Shown: positions 1 to 9,419, counted from the first letter of the stretch. The stretch: 64,000 bases of DNA from Sulfitobacter sp. W027 (GCF_025143985.1 NZ_CP083564.1:1179501-1243500), one strand, 5' to 3'. The notes: generated by a model from the letters alone, not told the origin. Numbers and translations are program-made.

Positions 1-478
1 CTTCCGACATTACTTGCCGCAACTGCGCGACAACCCGTTTGGCCAGCGGTTCCGCGCCTCGGCACCAAAGGGGTTTCCCGACGCTTGGACAACTCCGCGC
101 CGTTGGGCTGCAGACAGCCTTAGTCCCTTTGAGGCGATGCGCATTCTTGATCCCGCGCCTGATCACCGCCGACTGCGCAAAGTGCTGAAGCAGTTCGCCG
201 CGCTTTATCCTGCACTGCCGCCCATCACGGCGCGCACTTCATGGGCCGGGATGATCGACACAATGCCCGATATCGTGCCGGTGGTGGATCACTGTGCGCA
301 AATTCCGGGCCTGACCATTGGCACCGGTATGTCTGGTCATGGCTTTGGCATCGGGCCGGGGATGGGGCGGGTGCTGGCGGCTCTGGTCATGGGGAATGCG
401 CCGGGCCATGATATGACCAGATTCCGCGCCGATCGGTTCAGGGATGGCAGTCCCATCCGCCCCGGTCCGGCTATTTAA
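1..478 (+). CDS. FAD-dependent oxidoreductase (DAO family), C-terminal part
   Basis: The frame is open from base 2 to the stop at 478, so the gene begins outside the window and only about 158 C-terminal residues are present. The stretch TIGTGMSGHGFGIGPGMG close to the end is the glycine-rich FAD-contacting segment found at the C-terminus of D-amino acid dehydrogenase and glycine oxidase-like flavoproteins (DAO fold). The preceding ARTSWAGMIDTMPDIVPVVD also fits that family. Such enzymes oxidatively deaminate amino acids or N-alkyl amino acids; the substrate cannot be told from this fragment. The next gene starts 23 bases downstream on the same strand, so it is probably cotranscribed with the M20 amidohydrolases. 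Confidence 0.8.
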   Translation, partial: FRHYLPQLRDNPFGQRFRASAPKGFPDAWTTPRRWAADSLSPFEAMRILDPAPDHRRLRKVLKQFAALYPALPPITARTSWAGMIDTMPDIVPVVDHCAQIPGLTIGTGMSGHGFGIGPGMGRVLAALVMGNAPGHDMTRFRADRFRDGSPIRPGPAI

Positions 479-501
479 ACTTATTGTTCAAAGGACAGGT
501 C

Positions 502-1668
502 ATGCCGATCAAGAACCGTTTTGCCGAAACGCACGCCGAGATCACCGCATGGCGGCGCCACCTGCATGAGCATCCAGAACTGATGTTCGATCTGCCCGAA
601 ACTTCAAAATTCGTTGAAGAGAAACTGCGCAGCTTTGGCATCACCGACATCACCACCGGCATCGCCCAGACTGGCGTGGTGGCGGTGATAGAGGGGCAGA
701 GCAATACCTCTAACCGCACCATCGGGCTGCGCGCTGACATGGACGCGCTCCCGATTATGGAGGCGACGGGGCTGCCCTATGCCTCCAAAACCCCCGGCAA
801 GATGCATGCCTGCGGCCATGACGGTCACACCGCGATGCTGCTGGGAGCGGCGCAATACCTCGCCGAAACACGCAATTTCGATGGGCGTGTCGTGCTGATC
901 TTCCAACCGGCCGAAGAAGGCGGTGGTGGCGGCGAAGTCATGGTGCAGGAAGGGTTGATGGACCGCTGGGACATTGATGAAGTTTACGGCATGCATAATA
1001 TGCCGGGCCATCCGACGGGGCATTTTGCGATCCGTGAGGGCGCGCTTCTCGCGGCGGCGGATGAATTCAACATCACGCTCACCGGGCAGGGCGGCCATGC
1101 CGCCGCACCGCATGAGGCGATAGATACCAACCTCGCCGCCGCTCATGTGCTGATCGCGCTGCAATCCATCGCCAGCCGCAACACCGATCCGCTAAAGCAG
1201 GTCGTCGTTTCAGTCTGCACCCTGCGCAGCGATACCGACAGCCACAATGTGCTGCCGCATCAGGTGCTTTTGCGTGGCACGGTACGAACGCTGAACCCCG
1301 AGGTGCAGGATTTGGCCGAGCGGCGCTTGCACGACATTACCCGCCTCACGGCAGAAGCGCATCAGTGCAAGGCCGAGATCGACTATCAGCGTGGCTATCC
1401 CGTGACCCGCAACCACGCCGAGCACACCCGCTTTGCTGCCGAGGCCGCCGACCAAATCACCCCCGGCACCGAACGCGACACACCGCCCATTATGGCGGGG
1501 GAGGATTTTTCCTACATGCTCAATGCGCGACCGGGTGCCTATATTATGATCGGAAACGGCGACGGGGCGACGGTGCACCACCCGGAGTATGACTTTGACG
1601 ATGCTGCGATCCCGGCGGGCTGTTCATGGTTCGCGCAGGTGGTTGAGGACCGGCTGGCAAGGGCGTAA
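502..1668 (+). CDS. M20D family amidohydrolase (hippurate hydrolase-like), copy 1
   Basis: The protein has 388 residues. Start: a TTG at 484 would be in frame, but ATG 502 follows AAAGGACAGG and gives an N-terminus (MPIKNRFAE) matching the neighbouring paralogue. Zinc-ligand motifs of M20D peptidases are visible: MHACGHDGHTA (Cys104, His106, His109), FQPAEEGGGG with Glu138-Glu139, GGHAAAPHEAIDT in the lid-domain region and a late MAGEDFSYML followed by VHHPEYDFDD. The family is cytoplasmic and hydrolyses N-acyl amino acids or similar amides; the exact substrate is not deducible. It lies between an FAD oxidoreductase and a paralogue, which suggests amino acid or N-acyl amino acid catabolism. 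Confidence 0.88.
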   Translation: MPIKNRFAETHAEITAWRRHLHEHPELMFDLPETSKFVEEKLRSFGITDITTGIAQTGVVAVIEGQSNTSNRTIGLRADMDALPIMEATGLPYASKTPGKMHACGHDGHTAMLLGAAQYLAETRNFDGRVVLIFQPAEEGGGGGEVMVQEGLMDRWDIDEVYGMHNMPGHPTGHFAIREGALLAAADEFNITLTGQGGHAAAPHEAIDTNLAAAHVLIALQSIASRNTDPLKQVVVSVCTLRSDTDSHNVLPHQVLLRGTVRTLNPEVQDLAERRLHDITRLTAEAHQCKAEIDYQRGYPVTRNHAEHTRFAAEAADQITPGTERDTPPIMAGEDFSYMLNARPGAYIMIGNGDGATVHHPEYDFDDAAIPAGCSWFAQVVEDRLARA

Positions 1669-1736
1669 GCATGTGTCAGATAAATGCGACTGCATGAAAA
1701 TCAGCGCCCAACCCAATTCTGGAGGATACTTCCCAA

Positions 1737-2900
1737 ATGCCCGTTAAGAACCGATTTGCCGAACTGCATGACGACATCACCGCATGGCGGCGTGACCTGC
1801 ATGAGAACCCCGAGATCCTTTTCGAGACGCACCGCACTTCTGGCATCGTCGCCGAGAAGCTGCGCGCCTTTGGCTGTGACGAAGTGGTCGAAGGCATCGG
1901 CCGCACCGGTGTTATCGGTGTGATCAAGGGCAAGTCCACCGCCTCGGGCAAGGTGGTCGGCCTGCGCGCTGACATGGACGCGCTGCCGATCAATGAGCAG
2001 ACGGGCCTCGACTATGCCTCGAAAACCCCCGACGCGATGCATGCCTGCGGCCACGACGGCCACACCGCCATGCTGCTGGGAGCCGCGCAATATCTGGCGG
2101 AGACCCGGAACTTCGACGGCACCGTCGTTGTGATCTTCCAGCCCGCCGAAGAAGGCGGCGGCGGGGGGCGCGAAATGTGCGAAGACGGCATGATGGACCG
2201 TTGGGGCATTCAGGAAGTTTACGGCATGCACAACTGGCCGGGCATGCCCACAGGCTCTTTCGGGATTCGTCCGGGCGCGTTCTTTGCCGCGACGGATCAA
2301 TTCGACATCACCTTCGAAGGGCGCGGGGGTCATGCCGCCAAACCGCATGAGACCATCGACACCACAGTCATGGCAGCACAGGCCGTGCTGGCGTTGCAAA
2401 CCATCGCCGCGCGCAATGCCGACCCGGTAGAGCAGATCGTGGTCTCGGTCACGGCGTTTGAGACATCGTCCAAAGCGTTCAACGTGATTCCGCAGCGGGT
2501 GCAGATGAAAGGCACCGTGCGCACGATGTCGGCAGAAGTCCGCAGCCTTGCTGAAAAACGCATCAATGAGATTTGCAACGGCATCGCTGCAACCTTTGGT
2601 GGCAAGGCCGATGTGACCTATCACCGGGGCTATCCAGTCATGGTGAACCATGATGAGCAGACCGAGTTCGCGGCGGACGTGGCGCGATCCATCTCTGGCG
2701 ATTGTCGTGAAGCGCCTCTCGTCATGGGCGGCGAAGACTTTGCCTTCATGCTCGAAGAGCGTCCGGGTGCCTATATTCTGGTGGGCAACGGCGATACCGC
2801 AGCGGTGCACCACCCCGAATATAACTTCAACGACGAAGCCATTCCGGCGGGCTGTAGCTGGTGGGCGGGGATCGTCGAGCAGCGGATGCCGGCGGCGTAA
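1737..2900 (+). CDS. M20D family amidohydrolase (hippurate hydrolase-like), copy 2
   Basis: This 387-residue paralogue of the preceding gene is preceded by GGAGG at 1721-1725. It keeps MHACGHDGHTAMLLGAAQYL, FQPAEEGGGGG, YGMHNWPGMPTG, GGHAAKPHETIDT, MGGEDFAFMLEERPGAY and VHHPEYNFNDEAIPAG, so all zinc and dimer-histidine motifs of the M20D family are intact. The two copies are nearly collinear over their whole length, which points to a tandem duplication. Both probably remain active, with diverged specificity or dosage as the gain. The gene closes the block; a hairpin terminator follows at 2915. Confidence 0.88.
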   Translation: MPVKNRFAELHDDITAWRRDLHENPEILFETHRTSGIVAEKLRAFGCDEVVEGIGRTGVIGVIKGKSTASGKVVGLRADMDALPINEQTGLDYASKTPDAMHACGHDGHTAMLLGAAQYLAETRNFDGTVVVIFQPAEEGGGGGREMCEDGMMDRWGIQEVYGMHNWPGMPTGSFGIRPGAFFAATDQFDITFEGRGGHAAKPHETIDTTVMAAQAVLALQTIAARNADPVEQIVVSVTAFETSSKAFNVIPQRVQMKGTVRTMSAEVRSLAEKRINEICNGIAATFGGKADVTYHRGYPVMVNHDEQTEFAADVARSISGDCREAPLVMGGEDFAFMLEERPGAYILVGNGDTAAVHHPEYNFNDEAIPAGCSWWAGIVEQRMPAA

Positions 2901-2914
2901 TCTCGTATCGCATG

Positions 2915-2942
2915 AAACGCGCCTCCCTCGGGGGGCGCGTTT
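2915..2942. terminator. Bidirectional hairpin terminator
   Basis: A 9-bp stem (AAACGCGCC at 2915-2923 pairing with GGCGCGTTT at 2934-2942) encloses a short C/G loop region and is followed by TTGTTTGT on the plus strand. The A-rich left foot gives a U tract on the other strand as well. It sits between two convergent genes (stops at 2900 and 2955) and would terminate both. Confidence 0.8.
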
Positions 2943-2954
2943 TTGTTTGTGGGG

Positions 2955-3998
2955 TCAGCCGCGCTCCCAAAGCGCGCGGTAAACCGTTTCGATCCCGTCG
3001 GCTTCTGCCCGCGCGCTAAAGCGCTGTTCTGCCCAGTGGCGCGCGGCCTCTGACAGGGCGGCTTGGTCATCCCGCTCAAGTATAGACAACGCGGCATGGG
3101 CCGCAGCCTCCGCCGCACCCAGTGGCACCACTTTGCCCACCCGGCCCGCGTTCGAGAAAGCGCCATAATAGCCCGCGTCGCTGCCCACGAAGGGCACGCC
3201 CGAGGCCAGCGCTTCGAGCGGAACCATGCCGTAGCCCTCGTAGCGCGGCAGTTGCACAACGAGCGACAGCGCGCGCATTAGTTTCGGCAAGTCGGCGGCC
3301 GGATATTCCCCGACAAAGAGCAAGCGGTCGGCCAGCCCCGCCGCCTCAACCTGAGCCTTGAGCTTGGTAAGAAACGCATCATGCTTGCCGCCCGCACGGC
3401 CAATGACCAGCGCCACCGCGCCTGGGCGTTCAGGCAGCAGGCGCAGCATTGCCTCTACAAAAAGGTCGGTGCCTTTCTCGGGCCGAATGCGCCCCACGGT
3501 GGCAATGCCATGGGTGCCGCCAAAGCCCATCTGCTCCCAAGCGTTCGTTCGGTTCGTGGCGGGTGAAAAGACATTGGTATCCACCCCATGCGGCACCACG
3601 GCGCGCACATGAGGTACGAACTCTGCCGCACGTTCAGTTGTCGCAATCACTGCGTCCATCTGCCGGATCAGCCAGCGGGGATAGGCCGAATGCAAGCGCT
3701 GCGCGGCTGAGGTAAAAACAATTTTGATGTTGGCGCGGCGCACATCGCGCAGCCAAAGTGCGCTGCGCATCTCTGTATTGCGGCGCACGTGCCAGATCGC
3801 AAAGGGATGATCTGCGGGTGGGTGATTGCGGGTGATCCGCGCAGCCGCCGCGCGGGTCAGCGGGGTCGGGCAGCCGGGGAGGGGTTGGCCCACCAGCGCC
3901 ATCTCGTGGCGCGTGACCTGTTGGCGGATTACATTGGCCGCTGTGGCAGAAACCCCGGTGAAATTGCGGTTGTAATTGGTGACGTAAAGCTCAGGCAT
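2955..3998 (-). CDS. GT4 glycosyltransferase, probable LPS core mannosyltransferase (LpcC-like)
   Basis: The frame could start at GTG 4013, but ATG 3998 overlaps the stop of waaA by 8 bases (ATGCCTGA) behind GAGAGAGG and is preferred, giving 347 residues. The C-terminal half has the GT-B donor site of family GT4: VGRIRPEKGTDLFVEA, LFVGEY and PRYEGYGMVPLEALASGVPFVGSD, the EGxGxxxLEAxA pattern. Direct coupling to Kdo transferase argues for action on the Kdo-lipid A acceptor. Rhizobial LpcC, which adds mannose to Kdo, is the closest characterised idea, but donor and linkage are inference. It would act at the cytoplasmic face of the inner membrane. Confidence 0.75.
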   Translation of the reverse strand: MPELYVTNYNRNFTGVSATAANVIRQQVTRHEMALVGQPLPGCPTPLTRAAAARITRNHPPADHPFAIWHVRRNTEMRSALWLRDVRRANIKIVFTSAAQRLHSAYPRWLIRQMDAVIATTERAAEFVPHVRAVVPHGVDTNVFSPATNRTNAWEQMGFGGTHGIATVGRIRPEKGTDLFVEAMLRLLPERPGAVALVIGRAGGKHDAFLTKLKAQVEAAGLADRLLFVGEYPAADLPKLMRALSLVVQLPRYEGYGMVPLEALASGVPFVGSDAGYYGAFSNAGRVGKVVPLGAAEAAAHAALSILERDDQAALSEAARHWAEQRFSARAEADGIETVYRALWERG

Positions 3999-5286
3999 GC
4001 GGGCCTCTCTCACGCAGACGCAGCGCCGTGATCAGCCGCTCGGCGATACTGTCGAGCTTATCAGTCTGTGCCCCGGCATAGGATTTGGCCGAGGCCACAC
4101 CGCTGGCGCGGGCGATGTCGTTGCTGAGCAAATCCGCAACCCTATCCGCCAAATCCTGCGTGCCCGCCACTAGCCGTGCTGCGCCTGCGGCCTCCATCTC
4201 TGCATAGGTTTCAGCAAAGTTGGTGACATGGGTACCGGAAAGCACCATCGCCCCCGCCTGTGCGACCTCATATGGGTTGTGCCCGCCGATAGGGTGCAAT
4301 GAACCGCCCAGAAAGACGATGCCAGACAGGGCGTACCACGTGCCCAATTCCCCCAAAGTATCGGCCAGATAGACCTGCTCTTGCGGCATGTCGCCCCGCG
4401 TCCGGCGGCCATGGCTCAGACCGACGCTGGCGATGAGACCGGCCACTTCGTCACCGCGTTCCGGATGGCGGGGAACGAGGATGAGGCAGAGATCGGGGAA
4501 GCGTTCGAGCAGTTGCCGATGGGCCTCCAATACCGCTTTCTCCTCGCCCGGATGGGTGGAGGAGGCGATCCAGACCGGACCGCCGTCCAAGGCCTTGCGG
4601 GCCTTTGCGATTGTTTCGTCGTCCTGCGGCAGGGGGCCTGCCATCGATTTCAGGTTGATCCCCGCCGCGACGCGGTCAGCGGGGGCATTAATTGTACCCA
4701 TTGCCCGCGCCATCGCGTCATTCTGGGTCAGGATCAGATCGAACACCCCAAAAAGGAACCCCGCCAGAGCAGGCTGTTTCTGCCAACGCGCGATGGAGCG
4801 TTGCGACAACCGCGCGTTGATCAGCGCCATCGCCGTGCCGCGCGCATGGGTGCGCCGCAACATCTGAGGCCAAAGTTCACTTTCCACGAAAAGCGCCGCA
4901 TCGGGGCGCCAGTGGTTCAAAAAACGGTTCAGTGGGCCGGGGGCGTCGAGCGGGGCGAATTGGTGCTGCGTGCGCGGCGGCAGACGGCTCCCCACCAAAC
5001 GTCCCGAGGTCGCAGTGCCGGAGGTGATCAGAAAATGCGCTTGGGGCAGCGCGCGGCCCATCCGGTCAATCAGCGCCAATACCGACAGGCTTTCTCCAAC
5101 CGAGGCGGCGTGGAACCAGATTAGTTGGCCCGCCGGGCGCGGTTGGCTGGCATGGCCGAGCTTTTCGCGTGCACGTTTAGGCTCGACTTCGGCGCGGCGC
5201 AGTTTGGCCATGGATTGCCGCCCCGCGAAGGGCAACATCACGCTGCTTGCCGCGACCCATGCCCGGTAGAGGAACGGCGTGGCCAT
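3991..5286 (-). CDS. waaA: 3-deoxy-D-manno-octulosonic acid (Kdo) transferase
   Basis: The protein has 431 residues, the usual length for WaaA/KdtA. It starts with a hydrophobic membrane-associating segment (MATPFLYRAWVAASSVMLPF). The conserved HAASVGE motif with the catalytic Glu follows, then FVESELWPQML, LILVPRHPERGDEV, VFLGGSLHPIGGHNPYE and a C-terminal SAKSYAG segment, all standard for the GT30 family. It transfers Kdo from CMP-Kdo to lipid IVA at the inner membrane. The start lies 5 bases downstream of moaA's stop and its end overlaps the next glycosyltransferase, so the LPS pair is translated together. Confidence 0.92.
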   Translation of the reverse strand: MATPFLYRAWVAASSVMLPFAGRQSMAKLRRAEVEPKRAREKLGHASQPRPAGQLIWFHAASVGESLSVLALIDRMGRALPQAHFLITSGTATSGRLVGSRLPPRTQHQFAPLDAPGPLNRFLNHWRPDAALFVESELWPQMLRRTHARGTAMALINARLSQRSIARWQKQPALAGFLFGVFDLILTQNDAMARAMGTINAPADRVAAGINLKSMAGPLPQDDETIAKARKALDGGPVWIASSTHPGEEKAVLEAHRQLLERFPDLCLILVPRHPERGDEVAGLIASVGLSHGRRTRGDMPQEQVYLADTLGELGTWYALSGIVFLGGSLHPIGGHNPYEVAQAGAMVLSGTHVTNFAETYAEMEAAGAARLVAGTQDLADRVADLLSNDIARASGVASAKSYAGAQTDKLDSIAERLITALRLRERGPHA

Positions 5287-5291
5287 CGGGC

Positions 5292-6299
5292 TCAGCCGCC
5301 CGTATGGCTCATGTGGCGCGGCATCTGCCCGTCGACACGCTGGCGGGAATAGTCGAAATCATGCCCCTTGGGCTTGCGGTCGATCGCCGCGCGGATCGCC
5401 TCTTGAAGCGGCAGGTCAGTATCGGGGTGTTCGCGCAGTGGAGCGCGAAGATCGGCCACATCTTCTTGACCCAGACACATGAAAATCTCACCCGTACAGG
5501 TGACCCGCACGCGGTTGCAGCTTTCGCAGAAGTTATGGCTCAGCGGGGTGATGAAGCCGATTTTCTGACCTGTCTCTTCCAATCGCACATAGCGGGCCGG
5601 GCCGCCTGTGCGCTCGGCCAGATCGGTGACGGTGTAATGCTCCGCGTAGCGGGCCCGCACGTCCTTGAGGGACCAGAACTGACCAAAGCGGTCCTCGTTG
5701 CCCAGATCGCCCATCGGCATGACTTCGATCCACGTCAGATCAATGCTACGCTCAGCGCACCATTCGGTGATGCGCGGCAGCTCGGGCTCGTTGAAGCCCT
5801 TGAGCGCCACGGCGTTGATCTTGATCTTCAGCCCTGCACGCTGCGCGGCATCAATCCCGCGCAGCACCTGCGGCAGGCGACCCCAGCGAGTGATATCCGC
5901 GAACTTTTGCTCGTCTAGTGTGTCGAGCGAGACATTCACCCGGCGCACCCCAGCGGCGTAAAGGTCATCGGCGAAGCGTTCCAGCTGGCTGCCGTTGGTG
6001 GTCAACGTCAGTTCTTTCAGCGCGCCACTGTCGAGATGCCTTTTCATCCCTTCAAAGAAGGTCATGATACCCCGGCGTACCAAAGGCTCCCCGCCGGTGA
6101 TGCGCAGTTTCTCAACGCCCAGATTGACGAAGTTGCTACACAATCGGTCCAACTCCTCCAGCGTGAGGAGTTCCTTCTTGGGCAGAAAGGTCATGTTCTC
6201 CGACATGCAATAGACGCAGCGAAAATCGCAGCGGTCGGTGACGGAGACGCGCAGGTAGGTGATTGCGCGCATGAATGGGTCAATAAGGGGTGCTGTCAT
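5292..6299 (-). CDS. moaA: GTP 3',8-cyclase MoaA (molybdenum cofactor biosynthesis)
   Basis: The protein has 335 residues. The N-terminal radical-SAM cluster motif CDFRCVYC (CxxxCxxC) is followed by the SAM-binding [14 protein letters not shown] and NVSLDTLD. The C-terminal second 4Fe-4S cluster is [18 protein letters not shown] (CxxCx13C), and the chain ends in Gly-Gly (HTGG), the tail that inserts into the radical site and is needed for activity. With MoaC it converts GTP to cyclic pyranopterin monophosphate. It heads the waaA-glycosyltransferase run; the link to LPS genes is positional only. It is divergent from the lipoprotein gene at 6385. Confidence 0.95.
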   Translation of the reverse strand: MTAPLIDPFMRAITYLRVSVTDRCDFRCVYCMSENMTFLPKKELLTLEELDRLCSNFVNLGVEKLRITGGEPLVRRGIMTFFEGMKRHLDSGALKELTLTTNGSQLERFADDLYAAGVRRVNVSLDTLDEQKFADITRWGRLPQVLRGIDAAQRAGLKIKINAVALKGFNEPELPRITEWCAERSIDLTWIEVMPMGDLGNEDRFGQFWSLKDVRARYAEHYTVTDLAERTGGPARYVRLEETGQKIGFITPLSHNFCESCNRVRVTCTGEIFMCLGQEDVADLRAPLREHPDTDLPLQEAIRAAIDRKPKGHDFDYSRQRVDGQMPRHMSHTGG

Positions 6300-6384
6300 G
6301 CCTTATAGGTAATGCTCCGCCCACTGCGGGGCAAGCGGCATTTGGGCGATTGATAAGGGCGCGGGGCACGGATAGGCTGCGGGC

Positions 6385-6891
6385 ATGACACGTATTATCT
6401 TACCGCTTTTCTTCGTGGCCGCCACTGCGGGCTGCAGCAATCTGGCTGAACGGTTTGGGATGGATGCCTCCCAACCCGAGCCTGCATCGGCGTCGGCGTC
6501 TGTGGAAGCCGATACAGTTGTAGCAGCGCCTGCGCCCACCACTGCTCCGATCAAAGCCTCGGGCAGCAGTGCGGAAGCGCTGGACACAACCACCGAGGCA
6601 GAGCGCGAAGCCGCCACCCGCGCGCCTGCGAGCGGAGGGGCCGCCTTGGGAACAACCGTGGTCAGCCTTGGCAGCGCGACAGAGCCGGGGTTGTGGTTGA
6701 AAACACCCTTGGTCAAGTCTGAGCAGCCGGGCCGCGTGACCAACCCCTCCACAGGCAAATCCGCTGCTGTGACGTTGATCCCTCTGGATGGCCCTGCGAC
6801 AGCAGGCAGCCGTATGTCGCTGCCTGCTTTACGTTTGATCGGCGCGTCGTTGACGGATCTCACCACGGTCGAAGTTTCGACCGCAGGTTAG
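6385..6891 (+). CDS. Small Ala/Thr-rich lipoprotein of unknown function
   Basis: The protein has 168 residues. A short signal peptide ends in a lipobox (VAATAGC, Cys17), so the product is probably an envelope lipoprotein. A low-complexity Ala/Ser/Thr/Pro region (about residues 28-85) is followed by a compact domain of about 70 residues (GLWLKTPLVKSEQPGRVTNP onward) that is more conserved in character. Rhodobacterales homologues are sometimes labelled D-galactarate dehydratase; nothing in this sequence supports an enzyme, and I regard that name as propagated error. It is divergent from moaA and convergent with the alkylation repair gene, hence a single-gene unit. Confidence 0.75.
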   Translation: MTRIILPLFFVAATAGCSNLAERFGMDASQPEPASASASVEADTVVAAPAPTTAPIKASGSSAEALDTTTEAEREAATRAPASGGAALGTTVVSLGSATEPGLWLKTPLVKSEQPGRVTNPSTGKSAAVTLIPLDGPATAGSRMSLPALRLIGASLTDLTTVEVSTAG

Positions 6892-6901
6892 GGCGTAGGG
6901 T

Positions 6902-7600
6902 TCAGCCTGCGCCGTCCGATTTTTTCAGCAGGCGCAGCGCTTCTTTCACCGCGAAAGGTTTCATCGCCTCCCCATGGGTGGCGATAAAGGCGTGGGTCCG
7001 CTCGGGATCGTGTTTTGACAGGTCGCGGAGCCACCAGCCAATTGCCTTTTGGATGAACCAGCGGTGATCCGGGGCCATCGTCGCCGCCCAGCCAAGGATG
7101 CGGTCGCGGGCTTCGAGTTCCTCCGGCTTGGGATTGTTTTGCTTGGTCCACGGCAGGGTCGAAACCAGCGCCGCGCGCCGAGTCCAAAGGTGATCCGAAG
7201 CAACCCAGTTTTCCAATTCGTCCAAGCGTGTCGGATCGGCCATCAGTCGTTTCTGAGCCGCCATGCTGGCATGATCGGCAATCGCCCAACTGTCGAAATC
7301 GGCGGTCCAGCTGGCGATCAGCGCCCAAGCGGCTTGATCGTCGGGCCGCAGCCGCGCTTGGGTCAGCAGTTTGGCCGCCGCGACCCGCGCCTCAAAGATG
7401 TCCGACTGCCAGAGCCCGTCGGCCAAAGCGACACGGCCCTCAACATCGAGTGCCTCGCGCCAAGCTTGCGCAAGCTCAGCGATTTGCGGGTTGGTCAGGC
7501 CAAGGTAACGACGGTCGGCCTTGTGATAGGCGCGCATCTCTTCGGCGCGGGCCGGGTTGGCCTGCGCTTCGAGCTCTTCCAGAGCGGTTTCCAAATTCAT
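6902..7600 (-). CDS. DNA alkylation repair protein (AlkD-like HEAT-repeat family)
   Basis: The 232-residue, all-helical, Trp-rich sequence is typical of the AlkC/AlkD HEAT-like DNA glycosylase family. Recognisable segments are YLGLTNPQIAELAQAWR, LWQSDIFEARVAAAKLL, WTADFDSWAIADHAS, LWTRRAALVSTLPW and FIQKAIGWWLRDLSKHDP. Family members excise positively charged alkylated bases without flipping them. The start codon overlaps the glmS stop by 4 bases (ATGA), so it is translationally coupled to glmS, and it ends 10 bases from the convergent lipoprotein gene. The exact lesion specificity is unknown. Confidence 0.82.
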   Translation of the reverse strand: MNLETALEELEAQANPARAEEMRAYHKADRRYLGLTNPQIAELAQAWREALDVEGRVALADGLWQSDIFEARVAAAKLLTQARLRPDDQAAWALIASWTADFDSWAIADHASMAAQKRLMADPTRLDELENWVASDHLWTRRAALVSTLPWTKQNNPKPEELEARDRILGWAATMAPDHRWFIQKAIGWWLRDLSKHDPERTHAFIATHGEAMKPFAVKEALRLLKKSDGAG

Positions 7601-9417
7601 TCCACTGTCACCGATTTCGCCAGATTGCGCGGCTGATCCACATCCGTGCCTTTGGCAACAGCGGTATGATAGGCCAACAACTGCGCCGGAATGGCATAGA
7701 GAATTGGGGCCAGCGCATCGGGGACCGGGGGCATTTCAATGCTGAACCAGACGCCCTCATTGGCCTCGGCCTGACCTTTGGAATCGGAGATCAAGATCAC
7801 CTTGCCCTTGCGCGCCATGACCTCTTGCATGTTACTGACGGTCTTGTCGAACAGCGCATCGCGGGGTGCCATGACGACCACCGGGACATGCTCATCCACC
7901 AGTGCGATGGGACCGTGCTTCAGTTCACCTGATGCATAAGCTTCGGCGTGTATGTAGCTAATTTCCTTCAGCTTTAGTGCACCCTCGAGGGCGAGGGGGT
8001 ACATTTGACCCCGACCCAAGAACAGCACATCGCGGGCATGCGACAGCTTGAGCGCTGCTTCTTGCATCGTGTCGTTCTGCTCAAGCGCCGTGCTGACGAT
8101 GGCGGGCAGTCCCCGAAGGTTTGAGATGTGATCGGCAAAGGCCTCAGCCGTGATTGCCTCGCGGTCCCGCGCGGCTTTGAGGACCAGCGCGAAGAGCACG
8201 ACCAATTGGCAGGTAAAGGCTTTGGTCGAGGCCACGCCGACTTCGACACCGGCATGGATTGGAAGGGCCAGATCGCTTTCGCGGGCGATAGAGCTTTCGG
8301 GCACATTTACGACCGATAGGATACGTGCGGCTTTGCCTTCGCAATAGCGCAGGGCCGCCAGCGTGTCGGCGGTTTCGCCCGACTGGCTGACAAAAACCGC
8401 CAATGTACGCGGCGAAATTGGCGGCTCACGGTAGCGGAATTCTGAAGCGACATCGACCTCGACCGGCAGGCGGGCGATCTGTTCAAACCAGTATTTGGCG
8501 GTGAGGCAGGCATAGGAGGCGGTGCCGCAGGCAACCATGACTATCCGGTCAAACTGCGTGAAATCAATATCTTGCAAGCTGATGTTGATCTCGCCTTCGG
8601 GGGTCAGATAGTGCCCAATGGCTGCACTGATTACACCGGGCTGCTCGGCGATTTCCTTGGCCATGAAGTGCTTGTGCCCGGCCTTGTCGATGCGGGTGCT
8701 GTCGACCTGCACGGTTTTGATCGCCCTGTTGGCCAGCGTGCCGTTGCGGTCCGTGATCTCCACCGATGAGCGGGTGAGGACGGCGCAGTCTCCCTCTTCA
8801 AGATAGGCGATCCGGTTGGTTAGCGGGGCCAGTGCGATGGCGTCGCTGCCGATATACATCTCGCCCTCACCATAGCCGATGGCCAAGGGCGAGCCTTTGC
8901 GCGCGGCGATCATCAGGTCTTCGTGGCCGTCAAAGAGGAAGGCCAGCGCGAATGCGCCTTCAAGGCGGGCGAGGGTCTGTTTGGCAGCCTCAATGGGGCC
9001 TGCGCCCTGTGTCATGTAATGATGCGCCAATAGAGCGACGGTTTCAGTGTCTGTCTCAGACTCAAACTGCGCGCCTTGTTCGGCCAATTCGGCCCGCAAT
9101 TCGCGAAAGTTCTCGATGATCCCGTTATGCACCACCGCCACGGGCCCCGCTTGATGCGGGTGGGCGTTGGTCACGCTTGGCGCGCCATGGGTGGCCCAAC
9201 GGGTGTGGCCGATGCCGGACTTCCCCGCCAGCGGGTCATGCACCAGCGCATCAGAGAGGTTCACCAGTTTGCCCAGAGCGCGGCGGCGGTCGAGTTTGCC
9301 GTCGTTCAGCGTGGCGATGCCTGCGCTGTCATAGCCGCGATATTCCAGCCGTTTTAATGACTCTACAAGAATGGGAGCGACTTCGTGGGTGCCAAGCACC
9401 CCTACAATTCCACACAT
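7597..9417 (-). CDS. glmS: Glutamine--fructose-6-phosphate aminotransferase (isomerizing)
   Basis: This is a full-length 606-residue GlmS. The mature N-terminal nucleophile Cys is visible in MCGIVGVLG. The class II amidotransferase domain contains the GHTRWATHG and HNGIIENFRELR motifs. Two SIS domains follow, with ACGTASYACLTAKYWFE, VFVSQSGETADTLAALR, VASTKAFTCQ, and the C-terminal tail ends PRNLAKSVTVE, the conserved catalytic loop. It makes glucosamine-6-phosphate from fructose-6-phosphate and glutamine, the entry to UDP-GlcNAc for peptidoglycan and LPS. It starts 2 bases after the glmU stop and overlaps the alkylation repair gene, forming a three-gene operon. Confidence 0.97.
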   Translation of the reverse strand: MCGIVGVLGTHEVAPILVESLKRLEYRGYDSAGIATLNDGKLDRRRALGKLVNLSDALVHDPLAGKSGIGHTRWATHGAPSVTNAHPHQAGPVAVVHNGIIENFRELRAELAEQGAQFESETDTETVALLAHHYMTQGAGPIEAAKQTLARLEGAFALAFLFDGHEDLMIAARKGSPLAIGYGEGEMYIGSDAIALAPLTNRIAYLEEGDCAVLTRSSVEITDRNGTLANRAIKTVQVDSTRIDKAGHKHFMAKEIAEQPGVISAAIGHYLTPEGEINISLQDIDFTQFDRIVMVACGTASYACLTAKYWFEQIARLPVEVDVASEFRYREPPISPRTLAVFVSQSGETADTLAALRYCEGKAARILSVVNVPESSIARESDLALPIHAGVEVGVASTKAFTCQLVVLFALVLKAARDREAITAEAFADHISNLRGLPAIVSTALEQNDTMQEAALKLSHARDVLFLGRGQMYPLALEGALKLKEISYIHAEAYASGELKHGPIALVDEHVPVVVMAPRDALFDKTVSNMQEVMARKGKVILISDSKGQAEANEGVWFSIEMPPVPDALAPILYAIPAQLLAYHTAVAKGTDVDQPRNLAKSVTVE

Positions 9418-9419
9418 TA

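Noticed and set aside
1701..2813. Long minus-strand frame opposite the second M20 amidohydrolase
   Set aside because: It lies antisense to an intact, well-recognised gene; its His/Arg-rich product is the usual by-product of high-GC coding DNA.
6385..6891. D-galactarate dehydratase as product of the small lipoprotein gene
   Set aside because: The name circulates for similar short proteins, but the sequence is a 168-residue lipoprotein with no dehydratase motif.
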